Assembly: GCF_001277235.1 (NCBI RefSeq)
Contig: NZ_CP012266.1
Coordinates: 62,001 to 126,000 of the forward strand
DNA: 64,000 nt
Direction: 5' to 3'
Source: Cronobacter dublinensis subsp. dublinensis LMG 23823
Lineage (GTDB): Bacteria > Pseudomonadota > Gammaproteobacteria > Enterobacterales > Enterobacteriaceae
The position numbers were made by a program, and so were the translations under genes. Positions 8,426-16,457 of this stretch are shown in pieces (positions within the stretch are counted from its first letter, which is position 1; every line of letters starts with the position of its first letter). The notes beneath the pieces were generated by a model. That model did no database searches and had not been told where the DNA came from. It saw only the letters and a list, made by a program, of their open reading frames with translations.

Positions 8426-10042
8426 ATGCTCAGTCAAATACAACGATTTGGCGGTGCCATGTTTACCCCGGTGTTACTGTTCCCTTTCGCCGGCATCGTG
8501 GTAGGCATCGCCATCATGCTGCGCAATCCGCTTTTTGTCGGCGAGGCGTTAACCGCGCCCGATAACCTTTTCGCTCAGATTGTTCACATTATTGAAGAAG
8601 GCGGCTGGGCGGTGTTTCGCAATATGCCGCTGATTTTCGCGGTCGGCTTACCGATTGGCCTTGCGAAACAGGCGCAGGGCCGGGCCTGTCTCGCCGTGCT
8701 GATTAGCTTTCTCACCTGGAACTATTTCATTAACGCGATGGGAATGACCTGGGGCCATTTCTTCGGCGTCGATTTCAACGCGGAGCCCGCCGCCGGCAGC
8801 GGCCTGACCCTGATTGCCGGGATTAAAACCCTCGATACCAGCATCATCGGCGCGATTGTTATCTCCGGGATCGTGACGGCCCTGCATAACCGCTACTTTG
8901 AAAAACCGTTGCCGGTCTTTCTCGGGATTTTCCAGGGCACCTCGTTTGTGGTGATCATTGCGTTCTTCGTGATGATCCCCTGCGCCTGGCTCACGCTGCT
9001 GGGCTGGCCGAAAGTACAGATGGGCATCGAATCACTACAGGCGTTTTTACGCTCTGCGGGGGCGCTGGGCGTCTGGCTCTACACCTTCCTGGAACGCATT
9101 CTGATCCCGACCGGCCTGCACCACTTCGTCTACGGTCCGTTTATCTTCGGCCCGGCGGTCGTGGAAGGCGGCATTCAGGTCTACTGGGCGCAGCATTTAC
9201 AGGAGTTCAGCCAAAGCACGGCATCGCTGAAATCCCTCTTCCCGGAAGGCGGTTTCGCGCTGCACGGCAACTCGAAAGTGTTTGGCTCCGTCGGTATCGC
9301 GCTGGCTATCTGGCGCACCGCCGCGCCGGAAAATCGGGTCAAAGTGGCGGGTTTGCTGATACCGGCAACCTTAACGGCGGTGCTGGTCGGCATCACCGAG
9401 CCGCTGGAGTTCACCTTCCTGTTTATTTCGCCGCTGCTGTTCGCGGTGCATGCGGTACTGGCGGCCACGATGGCGACCGTCATGTATATCTTCGGCGTCG
9501 TGGGCAACATGGGCGGCGGTCTGCTCGATCAATTCCTGCCGCAGAACTGGATCCCCATGTTCCATAACCACGCCGGCACGGTGTTCACGCAGATTGGCAT
9601 CGGCGTGTGCTTTACCGCGCTCTACTTCGTGATTTTCAGAACGCTCATCCTGCGCTTTGACCTCAAAACGCCGGGCCGTGCGGAAAGCGACATCAAGCTC
9701 TACAGCAAAGCCGATTACCGCGCCGCGCGTGGGCAGGGCACGGTCGCGGCAGACACCCAGGCAGGCCAGGCCGCAGGCTTCCTTCAGGCGCTGGGCGGCG
9801 CGGGCAATATCGACAGCATTAACAACTGCGCCACCCGGTTGCGCATCACGCTCATCGACATGGCGCACACCCAGAGCGACGACGTCTTTAAAGCCCTCGG
9901 CGCGCACGGCGTGGTGCGTCACGGCAACAGTATTCAGGTGATTGTCGGGCTGCACGTTCCGCTGGTGCGCGACCAGCTTGAATCACTGATGAAAACCCCT
10001 TCAACGACCCCACTATCCCCCATGACGGAGGCTGTATCATGA
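8426..10042 (+). CDS. glvC: PTS alpha-glucoside transporter, EIICB
   Basis: Membrane permease that imports and phosphorylates an alpha-glucoside through the phosphotransferase system. It is 538 residues. The EIIC domain (about 1-430) has multiple membrane helices and the sugar-site block LVGITEPLEFTFLF. A C-terminal EIIB domain has the phospho-accepting Cys468 in NNCATRLRI. The IIC and IIB parts are fused and intact. ATG 8426 gives MLSQIQRFGGAMFTP, the E. coli GlvC start; an upstream TTG at 8405 is rejected. No EIIA is encoded nearby, so EIIA-Glc (Crr) probably supplies phosphate. Overlaps the next gene by 4 bp. Confidence 0.93.
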   Translation: MLSQIQRFGGAMFTPVLLFPFAGIVVGIAIMLRNPLFVGEALTAPDNLFAQIVHIIEEGGWAVFRNMPLIFAVGLPIGLAKQAQGRACLAVLISFLTWNYFINAMGMTWGHFFGVDFNAEPAAGSGLTLIAGIKTLDTSIIGAIVISGIVTALHNRYFEKPLPVFLGIFQGTSFVVIIAFFVMIPCAWLTLLGWPKVQMGIESLQAFLRSAGALGVWLYTFLERILIPTGLHHFVYGPFIFGPAVVEGGIQVYWAQHLQEFSQSTASLKSLFPEGGFALHGNSKVFGSVGIALAIWRTAAPENRVKVAGLLIPATLTAVLVGITEPLEFTFLFISPLLFAVHAVLAATMATVMYIFGVVGNMGGGLLDQFLPQNWIPMFHNHAGTVFTQIGIGVCFTALYFVIFRTLILRFDLKTPGRAESDIKLYSKADYRAARGQGTVAADTQAGQAAGFLQALGGAGNIDSINNCATRLRITLIDMAHTQSDDVFKALGAHGVVRHGNSIQVIVGLHVPLVRDQLESLMKTPSTTPLSPMTEAVS

Positions 10043-11361
10043 AAAAATTCTCGGTTGTCATTGCCGGCGGCGGCAGCACCTTTACGCCTGGTATCGTTCT
10101 GATGTTACTGGCCAACCGCGATCGCTTCCCGCTGCGCGCGCTGAAGTTCTATGACAACGACGGCGCGCGTCAGGAGATTATCGCCGAAGCCTGCAAAGTC
10201 ATTCTTCAGGAGCAGGCGCCGGAGATCGATTTTAGCTACACCACCGACCCGCAAACGGCCTTTACCGATGTCGATTTTGTGATGGCGCATATTCGCGTCG
10301 GCAAATACCCGATGCGTGAGCAGGATGAAAAAATCCCGCTGCGTCACGGCGTGGTGGGCCAGGAAACCTGCGGTCCGGGCGGGATCGCCTACGGGATGCG
10401 CTCTATCGGCGGCGTGCTCGAACTGGTGGATTATATGGAGCGCTATTCGCCCAACGCCTGGATGCTCAACTATTCCAACCCGGCGGCCATTGTGGCCGAG
10501 GCCACGCGTCGCCTGCGTCCGAACGCCCGTATTCTCAACATCTGCGATATGCCGATTGGCATTGAAGGGCGGATGGCGAAAATCGTTGGCCTGAAAGACC
10601 GCAAAGAGATGCGCGTGCGCTATTACGGGCTTAACCACTTCGGCTGGTGGACCTCGATTGAAGATCTGGAGGGGAACGATCTGATGCCCCGGCTGCGCGA
10701 GTATGTGGCGAAGCATGGCTATGTGCCGCCTTCAGAAGACAGCCATACCGAGGCCAGCTGGAACGACACGTTCGCGAAGGCGAAAGATGTGCAGGCGCTG
10801 GACCCGGACACCATGCCGAACACCTACCTGAAATACTATCTCTTTCCGGATTACGTCGTGGCGCATTCCAACCCGGCGCACACCCGCGCCAATGAAGTCA
10901 TGGAGCACCGCGAAAAACAGGTGTTCGACGCGTGCCGCGCCATTATCACCGCAGGCCACTCGTCTGCAGGCGAGCTGGAGATTGACGAACATGCGTCGTA
11001 TATCGTCGATCTGGCGACCGCCATCGCCTTTAACACCCAGGCGCGGATGCTGCTGATTGTGCCGAATAACGGGGCTATCCATAACTTCGACGCCGATGCG
11101 ATGGTCGAGATCCCGTGTCTGGTCGGTAAAAACGGCCCGGAACCGCTCACCGTCGGTGATATTCCGCACTTCCAGAAAGGGCTGATGAGCCAGCAGGTGG
11201 CGGTGGAAAAACTGGTGGTGGACGCCTGGGAACATCGCTCCCGGCAGAAGCTGTGGCAGGCTATCACGTTGTCGAAAACCGTCCCCAGCGCGTCGGTCGC
11301 CAGCGCTATACTCGACGATCTGATTGAGGCCAACAAAGACTACTGGCCGGAACTGCATTAA
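10039..11361 (+). CDS. glvA: 6-phospho-alpha-glucosidase (GH4)
   Basis: Cytoplasmic family-4 glycosidase that hydrolyses the 6-phospho-alpha-glucoside delivered by the PTS permease, using NAD+ and a divalent metal by a redox mechanism. The 440-residue length is normal. The dinucleotide motif AGGGSTFTPG is near residue 9. The metal ligands of GH4 are present, Cys169 in NICDMPIG and His200 in GLNHFGWW, as is the family signature HGVVGQETCGPGG. Translation is coupled to glvC by ATGA. The symbol follows the Bacillus enzyme; in E. coli the homologous locus is glvG and is thought to be inactive, whereas this copy has no visible defect. Confidence 0.92.
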   Translation: MKKFSVVIAGGGSTFTPGIVLMLLANRDRFPLRALKFYDNDGARQEIIAEACKVILQEQAPEIDFSYTTDPQTAFTDVDFVMAHIRVGKYPMREQDEKIPLRHGVVGQETCGPGGIAYGMRSIGGVLELVDYMERYSPNAWMLNYSNPAAIVAEATRRLRPNARILNICDMPIGIEGRMAKIVGLKDRKEMRVRYYGLNHFGWWTSIEDLEGNDLMPRLREYVAKHGYVPPSEDSHTEASWNDTFAKAKDVQALDPDTMPNTYLKYYLFPDYVVAHSNPAHTRANEVMEHREKQVFDACRAIITAGHSSAGELEIDEHASYIVDLATAIAFNTQARMLLIVPNNGAIHNFDADAMVEIPCLVGKNGPEPLTVGDIPHFQKGLMSQQVAVEKLVVDAWEHRSRQKLWQAITLSKTVPSASVASAILDDLIEANKDYWPELH

Positions 11362-11463
11362 CGCCCCCGACCGGCATCCACCGGGTGCCGGTCATCCGCG
11401 TCTCTCCCGTTTATCGCGTTTTACGTTATGCTGGGGCCTGCCTGCAGGAAAAGAGAGGGCCTC

Positions 11464-11811
11464 ATGAAAATTTCCCGTCTCGGCGAAGCGCCGGACTATC
11501 GCTTTTCACTCGCTAACGAACGCACGTTTCTGGCCTGGGTGCGCACCGCGCTGGGGTTTCTGGCGGCCGGCGTCGGGCTTGATCAGCTGGCCCCGGATTT
11601 CGCGACGCCCGTCGTGCGCGAAGCGGTGTCGCTGCTGCTGTGCTTTTTCGCCGGCGCGCTCGCCATTTACGGCTATCTGCGCTGGTTGCGCAACGAAAAG
11701 GCGATGCGCCTGAAACAGACGCTGCCCTACACGCGCATGCTGGCGTTTATCAGCGGCGTGATGGCAGTCGTCGCGCTGGCGGTGATGCTGGTGGTGCTTT
11801 ATGCCGGTTAG
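11464..11811 (+). CDS. yidH: YidH family inner-membrane protein (DUF202)
   Basis: A 115-residue membrane protein of unknown function. The DUF202 signature NERTFLAWVRTALGFLAAGV is at residues 18-37 and there are three predicted transmembrane helices, the last at the C-terminus (MLAFISGVMAVVALAVMLVV). ATG 11464 follows AGAGAGGGCCTC; the in-frame ATG at 11428 adds an unlikely leader. It overlaps yidG by 11 bp, so the pair is one translation unit, as in E. coli. Confidence 0.92.
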   Translation: MKISRLGEAPDYRFSLANERTFLAWVRTALGFLAAGVGLDQLAPDFATPVVREAVSLLLCFFAGALAIYGYLRWLRNEKAMRLKQTLPYTRMLAFISGVMAVVALAVMLVVLYAG

Positions 11812-12142
11812 CCCGCGCGATCCGGGCCTGCAACCGGAGCGCACGTCGCTTGCGTGGGTGCGCACGCTGCTCGGCTACGGCGCGCTGCTGGCGCTGGCGT
11901 TACGTCACGCGTGGAGCAACGCGGGCCTGCTGTTATGGCTGGCGGCAGGCTGCCTCGCTCTGGTTACCGGGGTGATTTACGCGTATGCCCGTACACGACA
12001 CCTGACCACGCTTGTGCGTGAGGATTTCGCGGCGCCCGGCCAGGTTCGCGCGAAACTGCTTATCGCGCTGGCGGTTTGCGCGCTGGCGCTGCTATTTGTG
12101 GTGACGCACGTACGCGCGCTCGCGCAATTGCTCTGTGGATAA
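11801..12142 (+). CDS. yidG: YidG family inner-membrane protein (DUF202)
   Basis: A 113-residue relative of YidH carrying the same DUF202 signature (QPERTSLAWVRTLLGYGALL) and three hydrophobic segments. It starts inside the 3' end of yidH (11-bp overlap), implying coupled translation and probably a heteromeric membrane complex. Function unknown. Confidence 0.9.
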   Translation: MPVSPRDPGLQPERTSLAWVRTLLGYGALLALALRHAWSNAGLLLWLAAGCLALVTGVIYAYARTRHLTTLVREDFAAPGQVRAKLLIALAVCALALLFVVTHVRALAQLLCG

Positions 12143-12213
12143 CACCGGCGGCCTACCCGGCCTGCGTCAATCCGTGCTACATATTTCTGATTCTTCTTTC
12201 CGATACGATAGCC

Positions 12214-13311
12214 ATGAACAAGCTGCCTGCGCTCGCTCTCTTGCTTATCTTTACCACCGCTCACGCCGCGCCGCCTGCCCGTGCTGACGAGCCGCTAACG
12301 GCCCAGCGCTATGCCGCCGAACTCGGCGTGGGGATGGACGTCGACTGGGCGCGCACCGATCGCGGCATCCGCGAGTTCGACCCGCTGGCGGTACGCGATT
12401 TTCAGCAGCGGGGCATTCGCCATGTGCGGGTGAGGGTGGCGGGTGACGCCACCGAGGAGCGGCTCATCCATTTGCGCAAAATCGTCGAGGCGTGCGAGCG
12501 TTACAACATCATCCCGATAATCTCCTACCAGGCGGACGCCTTTAAGGCTGATCCGAGCGCGCAAAACGCCGCCAAAGTGGTCGCCTGGTGGAGCGCGGTG
12601 GCCAACTATTTCGGCGAGCAGCATCCGCTGCTGGGGTTTGATGTCATCTACGAGCCTGCAGAGCGGCTCAACCATAATCCGCAGCAGCTCAACCGGCTCT
12701 ACAGCGACGTGATTAAAACCCTTCACCACGCGGATGCGCAGCGGATGATTTTTATTGCGCCGCGCTTTCGCGCCGTGCCGGAAGATCTGCCGATACTGAA
12801 ACTGCCGCCGCAGAGCAGCCATTACGTGCTGGCGCAGTGGCATATTTTCCCGTGGGGGCCGCTGCGCGCCAACGGCAAATACCCGTGGACGTCCGGCACG
12901 TCGGCGGAGAAGGCGGCCATTCGCGAGCGCATTAACAGCGCGCGCCGCTGGCAGCAGAAGACCGGGCATGTAAGCTGGGTCGGGGGATGGTCGGCGGCGC
13001 AGACGCTGAAAACCACGCCGTCGGCGGCCACGCTCGCGTTCGCCAGTTTTATGGCCTGCGAGCTGAAAAAAGCGGGTATTCCGTATGCGCTGAACGCCGC
13101 GAATCAGTTTTACGATGGGGAAGAGGGCGCGTGGCGCCCTGTGCAGGCGCCGCTGCTTGACGCCATGATCAACCCGACGTGCGTCACCGAGAGCACGCCG
13201 GGCCACGGCCACGTTAAACCGTCTGCTCCGGCATCCGCTCACGGTGCGCCAGCGGCAGCCAGCACGCCAGCATCAGCACACCCATCGCCGTCATCAGCAT
13301 CCCGAGGCTAA
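12214..13311 (+). CDS. Exported GH5-like cellulase-fold protein, probably catalytically impaired
   Basis: A 365-residue secreted protein. The N-terminal signal peptide (MNKLPALALLLIFTTAHAAP) is followed by a glycoside hydrolase family 5-like barrel. The acid/base glutamate is retained as Glu147 in FDVIYEPAE, where NEP is usual. The expected nucleophile segment (WVGEFG-like) reads WVGGWS, with Gly258 where Glu is expected, so hydrolase activity is doubtful. The last ~33 residues are Ala/Pro/Ser-rich and lie antisense to the 3' end of emrD, so the ancestral stop was probably upstream. ATG 12214 is chosen because it starts the signal peptide. Its role is unknown; it may bind polysaccharide. Confidence 0.75.
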   Translation: MNKLPALALLLIFTTAHAAPPARADEPLTAQRYAAELGVGMDVDWARTDRGIREFDPLAVRDFQQRGIRHVRVRVAGDATEERLIHLRKIVEACERYNIIPIISYQADAFKADPSAQNAAKVVAWWSAVANYFGEQHPLLGFDVIYEPAERLNHNPQQLNRLYSDVIKTLHHADAQRMIFIAPRFRAVPEDLPILKLPPQSSHYVLAQWHIFPWGPLRANGKYPWTSGTSAEKAAIRERINSARRWQQKTGHVSWVGGWSAAQTLKTTPSAATLAFASFMACELKKAGIPYALNAANQFYDGEEGAWRPVQAPLLDAMINPTCVTESTPGHGHVKPSAPASAHGAPAAASTPASAHPSPSSASRG

Positions 13312-14401
13312 ACTGCCCGTTCTGCGGCAGCAGCGCGGACGACCACGCCAGCAGCCCGGAACCGCAGTTTTGCAGCCCGCCTACCAGCGCGCCGGCGGTG
13401 CCGGCCAGAAACGGAAACGGCTCCATCGCGCCGCTGGTAGCGAGCGGGAACAGCATTCCCGCCCCGAAGAAAAAGAGCGCGGCGGGGATAAGCAGCGTCC
13501 AGATATTCATGATGCCAAGCCAGCCCGGCAGCCACATCAGCACGCCCGCCGAAAGACAGCTCAGCACCGCCTGCCACATCAGCGTGGTAAAGCGCTTATG
13601 GGTGCGTCCTGCAAACCAGGCCCCGAAAAACGCCGCCGGGATAGGCAGGATAAACAGCACGCTCACCGCGAGGCTGCTGAGCCCGAGGCCTGCGCCCATC
13701 AGCACGCCGGAGCACGCCTCAAACACCGCGACGCCCGCGAGCGCGGCCACCAGCATAATCAGGTAGCAGTTAAAGCTGGCGGTGCCGAACAGCAGTTTGT
13801 AGCTCGCGAGCAGGCGAGGGCGCTGCGCCTGCACCGGCCGGGTTTCTGGCATCCAGCGGAACATGCAGAACAGCACGATGACCGCCAGCGCCAGCAGAAA
13901 CGCGAAGCAGGCGCGCCAGCCCCACCAGGTATCCAGCAGGCCGCCGAGCAGCGGGGCCACCAGCGGGCTTACCAGAATCCCCATGTTCAGCAGGCTGTTG
14001 GCCTGGCGCAGCGCCGGGCCTTCACAGAGATCGCGCGGCAGGGTTCGCGCCATCACGCCGCCCACGCCGGTGCCCATGCCCTGTAAACAACCCGCCAGAA
14101 TCAGCACCGGCAGGCTGCGCGCCTCCAGCGCCACCAGCGTCGCGAGAATAAAAATGACCAGCCCGGTCAGGATCACCGGACGGCGGCCGATGCGGTCAGA
14201 TATCGGCCCGTAAATCAGCTGCGACACGCCATAGGTCAACAGATACGCCGCCATCACGCTTTGCACCGCCCCTTCGCGCACGTTCATCTCCAGCGCGATA
14301 TCGGCGATAGCCGGAATATAAATCGTCTGCGCCATCTGCCCGACGGCGACAAGCAGAATCAACATCATTAACAAATGACGGTTAGCCAACATTCTCATCA
14401 T
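13214..14401 (-). CDS. emrD: Multidrug efflux MFS transporter EmrD
   Basis: Inner-membrane drug:H+ antiporter of the DHA1 family with twelve helices; E. coli EmrD exports amphipathic compounds. The 395-residue protein shows AVGQMAQTIYIPAIADIAL, the loop motif YGPISDRIGRRPVIL and the antiporter motif GVGGVMARTLPRDLCEG, all as in E. coli EmrD. Start taken at ATG 14401; ATG 14398 and ATG 14392 also lie nearby. Its last 98 bp overlap the convergent GH5-like gene. The roughly 200-bp gap upstream (14402-14602) shows no further gene. Confidence 0.95.
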   Translation of the reverse strand: MMRMLANRHLLMMLILLVAVGQMAQTIYIPAIADIALEMNVREGAVQSVMAAYLLTYGVSQLIYGPISDRIGRRPVILTGLVIFILATLVALEARSLPVLILAGCLQGMGTGVGGVMARTLPRDLCEGPALRQANSLLNMGILVSPLVAPLLGGLLDTWWGWRACFAFLLALAVIVLFCMFRWMPETRPVQAQRPRLLASYKLLFGTASFNCYLIMLVAALAGVAVFEACSGVLMGAGLGLSSLAVSVLFILPIPAAFFGAWFAGRTHKRFTTLMWQAVLSCLSAGVLMWLPGWLGIMNIWTLLIPAALFFFGAGMLFPLATSGAMEPFPFLAGTAGALVGGLQNCGSGLLAWSSALLPQNGQFSLGMLMTAMGVLMLACWLPLAHRERMPEQTV

Positions 14402-14602
14402 GATTATTCGATACGCACAGGTGAAGAAACAGGATATATCTCTGCATGGAGATTAAATGCGAGAGAAATATACCGCATGCGCAGGGATTATCCAGTCAGC
14501 TATCACGTCATCGGAAACGGCGGCAGGCAGCTTTTACGGACACTTTTCGGAAAGATTTATTGCCACTCGTGACGCCCGACGCACGACGCTGCGCGATACG
14601 GC

Positions 14603-15058
14603 TCAGGCCCGCGCAGGCAGCGTCAGCCGGTGCGTGATGTGCGGTTCATGCGTTACCGGCAAAAAGCCCGCCTGTAAATAAAAGCTGAACGCGGATTCCG
14701 GCGCGCGAATGTTGAGGTAATCAAACGCGTGATGGGCGTGATGCGTGATGGTTTTCAACAGCTGATTGCCAACGCCGACGCGGCGTACCGCATGGCTGAC
14801 ATAGAGATGGCGCACGCGTCCGGCGCGCGGATGGGTATCAAAAGGGTCGCGGTTCAGCCCGCCGACGCCGACCAGCGCTTCGCCAAGAAACGCGCCGAAC
14901 AGCCGTTCGCCGGGGGCCGAGAAGGCGTTGCTGCCGTCCATCCAGTGGACGGCGAGCCTGTCGAGCATAGCAAAGCCGAGCGCCTGACTCTCTTCACGCA
15001 GCCGGTCAAAATCGATGCCGACCGGGGTAACAGACCTGATAGCGATGATTCCTGACAT
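14603..15058 (-). CDS. GNAT family N-acetyltransferase
   Basis: A 151-residue acetyltransferase of unknown substrate. The GNAT fold is visible in RVRHLYVSHAVRRVGVGNQLL (about residues 80-100), where the RRVGVG loop corresponds to the acetyl-CoA binding Q/RxxGxG/A motif, and in the C-terminal ESAFSFYLQAGFLPV, typical of GNAT motif B. GGAGGGAAC precedes the ATG. It lies downstream of tisB on the same strand, separated by a terminator hairpin. Confidence 0.88.
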   Translation of the reverse strand: MSGIIAIRSVTPVGIDFDRLREESQALGFAMLDRLAVHWMDGSNAFSAPGERLFGAFLGEALVGVGGLNRDPFDTHPRAGRVRHLYVSHAVRRVGVGNQLLKTITHHAHHAFDYLNIRAPESAFSFYLQAGFLPVTHEPHITHRLTLPARA

Positions 15059-15086
15059 CGTTCCCTCCTGGTGGATGTACCGTGTT

Positions 15087-15116
15087 AAAGAGGGGCGGTT
15101 GCCCGCCCCTCTTTGG
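15087..15116 (-). terminator. Perfect 12-bp hairpin after tisB
   Basis: AAAGAGGGGCGG (15087-15098) and CCGCCCCTCTTT (15103-15114) form a perfect stem with a 4-base loop. On the minus strand it lies 20 bases after the tisB stop and the 3' arm ends in TTTAAC, so it should end the tisB transcript before the GNAT gene. Confidence 0.8.
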
Positions 15117-15133
15117 TGCGGCCTGAACCTGAG

Positions 15134-15223
15134 TTACCGAAGGAACTTCAGGACAGCATCAAGCAGTTGCAGGACTGCAACAATGAGTTTCAGGATAAGG
15201 ATAAACAAATCCACTCCGCTCAT
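15134..15223 (-). CDS. tisB: SOS-induced membrane peptide toxin TisB
   Basis: A 29-residue hydrophobic peptide. It begins MSGVDLFILILKLIVA and continues through LLDAVLKFL, very close to E. coli TisB (MNLVDIAILILKLIVAALQL...). The amphipathic helix has the charged residues Asp5, Lys12, Asp22 and Lys26 on one face, as known for TisB, which inserts in the inner membrane, collapses proton motive force and promotes persister formation after DNA damage. The Shine-Dalgarno AGAGGAGACGCGT precedes ATG 15223. A LexA box and the IstR-1 antitoxin RNA lie upstream. Too short for normal ORF calling. Confidence 0.93.
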   Translation of the reverse strand: MSGVDLFILILKLIVAVLQLLDAVLKFLR

Positions 15224-15290
15224 ACGCGTCTCCTCTGGTAAAGGAGCACCAACTGGCGTACCTCTCCGCTGCCTGTTGCCAGTTGTTTTG

Positions 15291-15310
15291 TTGGCGTAAC
15301 ACAGTGTGCT
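15291..15310 (-). promoter_or_regulatory. IstR-1 pairing site in the tisB mRNA leader
   Basis: The plus strand here reads TTGGCGTAACACAGTGTGCT, which matches the IstR-1 5' end (15547-15566) at 19 of 20 bases. The tisB leader is transcribed from the minus strand, so the two RNAs are complementary. In E. coli IstR-1 pairs with the ribosome standby site far upstream of tisB; the spacing here, about 70-85 bases from the ATG, agrees. Confidence 0.88.
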
Positions 15311-15424
15311 CTCTCGGGGTTAAGGCACTGACGGCACCACCCGTTTCAGCCAGGACTCTTTATTGCGCCCGTTTAAATGCGGCCCCGTATCGCACGCTGT
15401 GACAGCAACATCATTATAGAGAGA

Positions 15425-15444
15425 TACTGTATAAATGAACAGTA
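15425..15444. promoter_or_regulatory. LexA (SOS) box between tisB and istR
   Basis: TACTGTATAAATGAACAGTA: both CTGT and ACAG half-sites are intact with an 8-base spacer, and the flanking TA/TA agree with the consensus. It lies upstream of tisB on the minus strand and ahead of istR on the plus strand, as in E. coli, where LexA represses tisB. Confidence 0.93.
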
Positions 15445-15510
15445 TTTTCTGGACAAGAAGTGAAGGGCTGGACCATACTGACTAAAAGCCACTGCTGCGC
15501 CGCGCGCCAA

Positions 15511-15539
15511 TTGCGGGTGCGCGCATTTCGTCGTATAGT
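15511..15539 (+). promoter_or_regulatory. Sigma-70 promoter of istR-1
   Basis: TTGCGG (15511-15516) and TATAGT (15534-15539) with a 17-base spacer place a start near 15546, where the conserved IstR-1 5' end begins. It is expected to be constitutive, so that the antitoxin RNA is in excess without DNA damage. Confidence 0.75.
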
Positions 15540-15545
15540 TACAGC

Positions 15546-15626
15546 GTTGACGTAACACAGTGTGCTTTGCGGCTACCAACCGCAACAGTAGCTGAAAAAA
15601 ACCTCGCCCCTGGCGGGGTTTTTTTG
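15546..15626 (+). ncRNA. istR: IstR-1 antitoxin small RNA
   Basis: An RNA of about 80 nt. The 5' segment GTTGACGTAACACAGTGTGC is the toxin-mRNA pairing region, then CTTTGCGGCTACCAACCGCAA, and it ends in an intrinsic terminator (CCTCGCC/GGCGGGG stem, then seven T). It agrees with E. coli IstR-1 as I remember it. It inhibits tisB translation by blocking ribosome standby. The longer IstR-2, which starts from the LexA-controlled promoter in E. coli, would share the same terminator. Confidence 0.9.
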
Positions 15627-16457
15627 TTTCTGCGCCCGCCTGCCGCGCCTCTGCCTTTTTCGCAGCGCCGCGGCACAACATAATAGTCACGCTAAATAAT
15701 ATTCACTTCTGTAGCAAACCGGCAGGCTGAAAAAGCGACACATACGCCATTATTCGTACTGTTTGTAAGGAAAATCTGATGACAAAAAAGGGCAATCCAC
15801 TGCCATCATGCTTTTCAACAAATATGATTTTTGAAAATCACAAATGCATTAGCACTATTCGCTGCCATCATTAATTAAAGAAATTTTACTTAAGATCCTG
15901 TAGTGTCATTTTTAGCGTTAAATTTAACACCCACTAAATATGGTAGCTGGATATATACATGCCCGCTTAATAATCTGTTTTCAGATTAATCCTAATGTAT
16001 CACAACCCTGCTGTTTCCCGCTTCGAAAGCCCGTTAACTCGTTACGCTTTCCTGTTAATTGTTATTGTAAATCAATCGTTTAATATAATTACTGGAAATA
16101 TTTTTCCCGTAATTCATGCGTTCTTTTCATGATTATTTCGTGCTCTGAAGGGCGGAAAATTCCTAAAAGTACGCTATTCAATTAAACAGGCGGTCGTTTT
16201 CACCAGAATGCCCGCCAGACCTGGTGTTGAATTGTCATCAGGGTTATGTAGAATTTTCTCGCTCTGCCTCAGAAATATGCGTAAAACGTCCGGGTTTACT
16301 TCGGTAAAGCCCGTGCGGTAGCTATCTCTGAAGAAAATGAAATTCCTTCACCGAAATGGCATAATCTTCCCTGGCAATGACAGACTTTTAGTCATAGCCT
16401 GAATCCAGAAGCCGTTATTTCTTTGTATACAGAATATATTTGCAACGGAAACCATCG
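15627..16457. other. AT-rich gene-free region upstream of the T6SS cluster
   Basis: About 830 bp with no convincing gene, clearly more AT-rich than the flanks. It probably carries the promoter and regulator sites of the T6SS operon. A 31-codon ORF at 15780-15875, with AAGGA seven bases upstream of its ATG, is the only candidate reading frame and has no recognisable features. In E. coli ivbL-ilvBN follows istR, so this is a synteny breakpoint. I see no tRNA, integrase or direct repeats that would mark an integration site. Confidence 0.6.

Noticed and set aside
15780..15875. 31-codon ORF with AAGGA upstream in the AT-rich gap
   Set aside because: No similarity, signal or membrane feature, and several such short frames are expected by chance in this DNA. 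Mentioned only in the region entry.
15627..16457. Sigma-54 promoter ahead of the T6SS (TGGCATAATCTTCCCTGG near 16358)
   Set aside because: The -12 element lacks the conserved GC at the correct spacing, so it does not meet the consensus.
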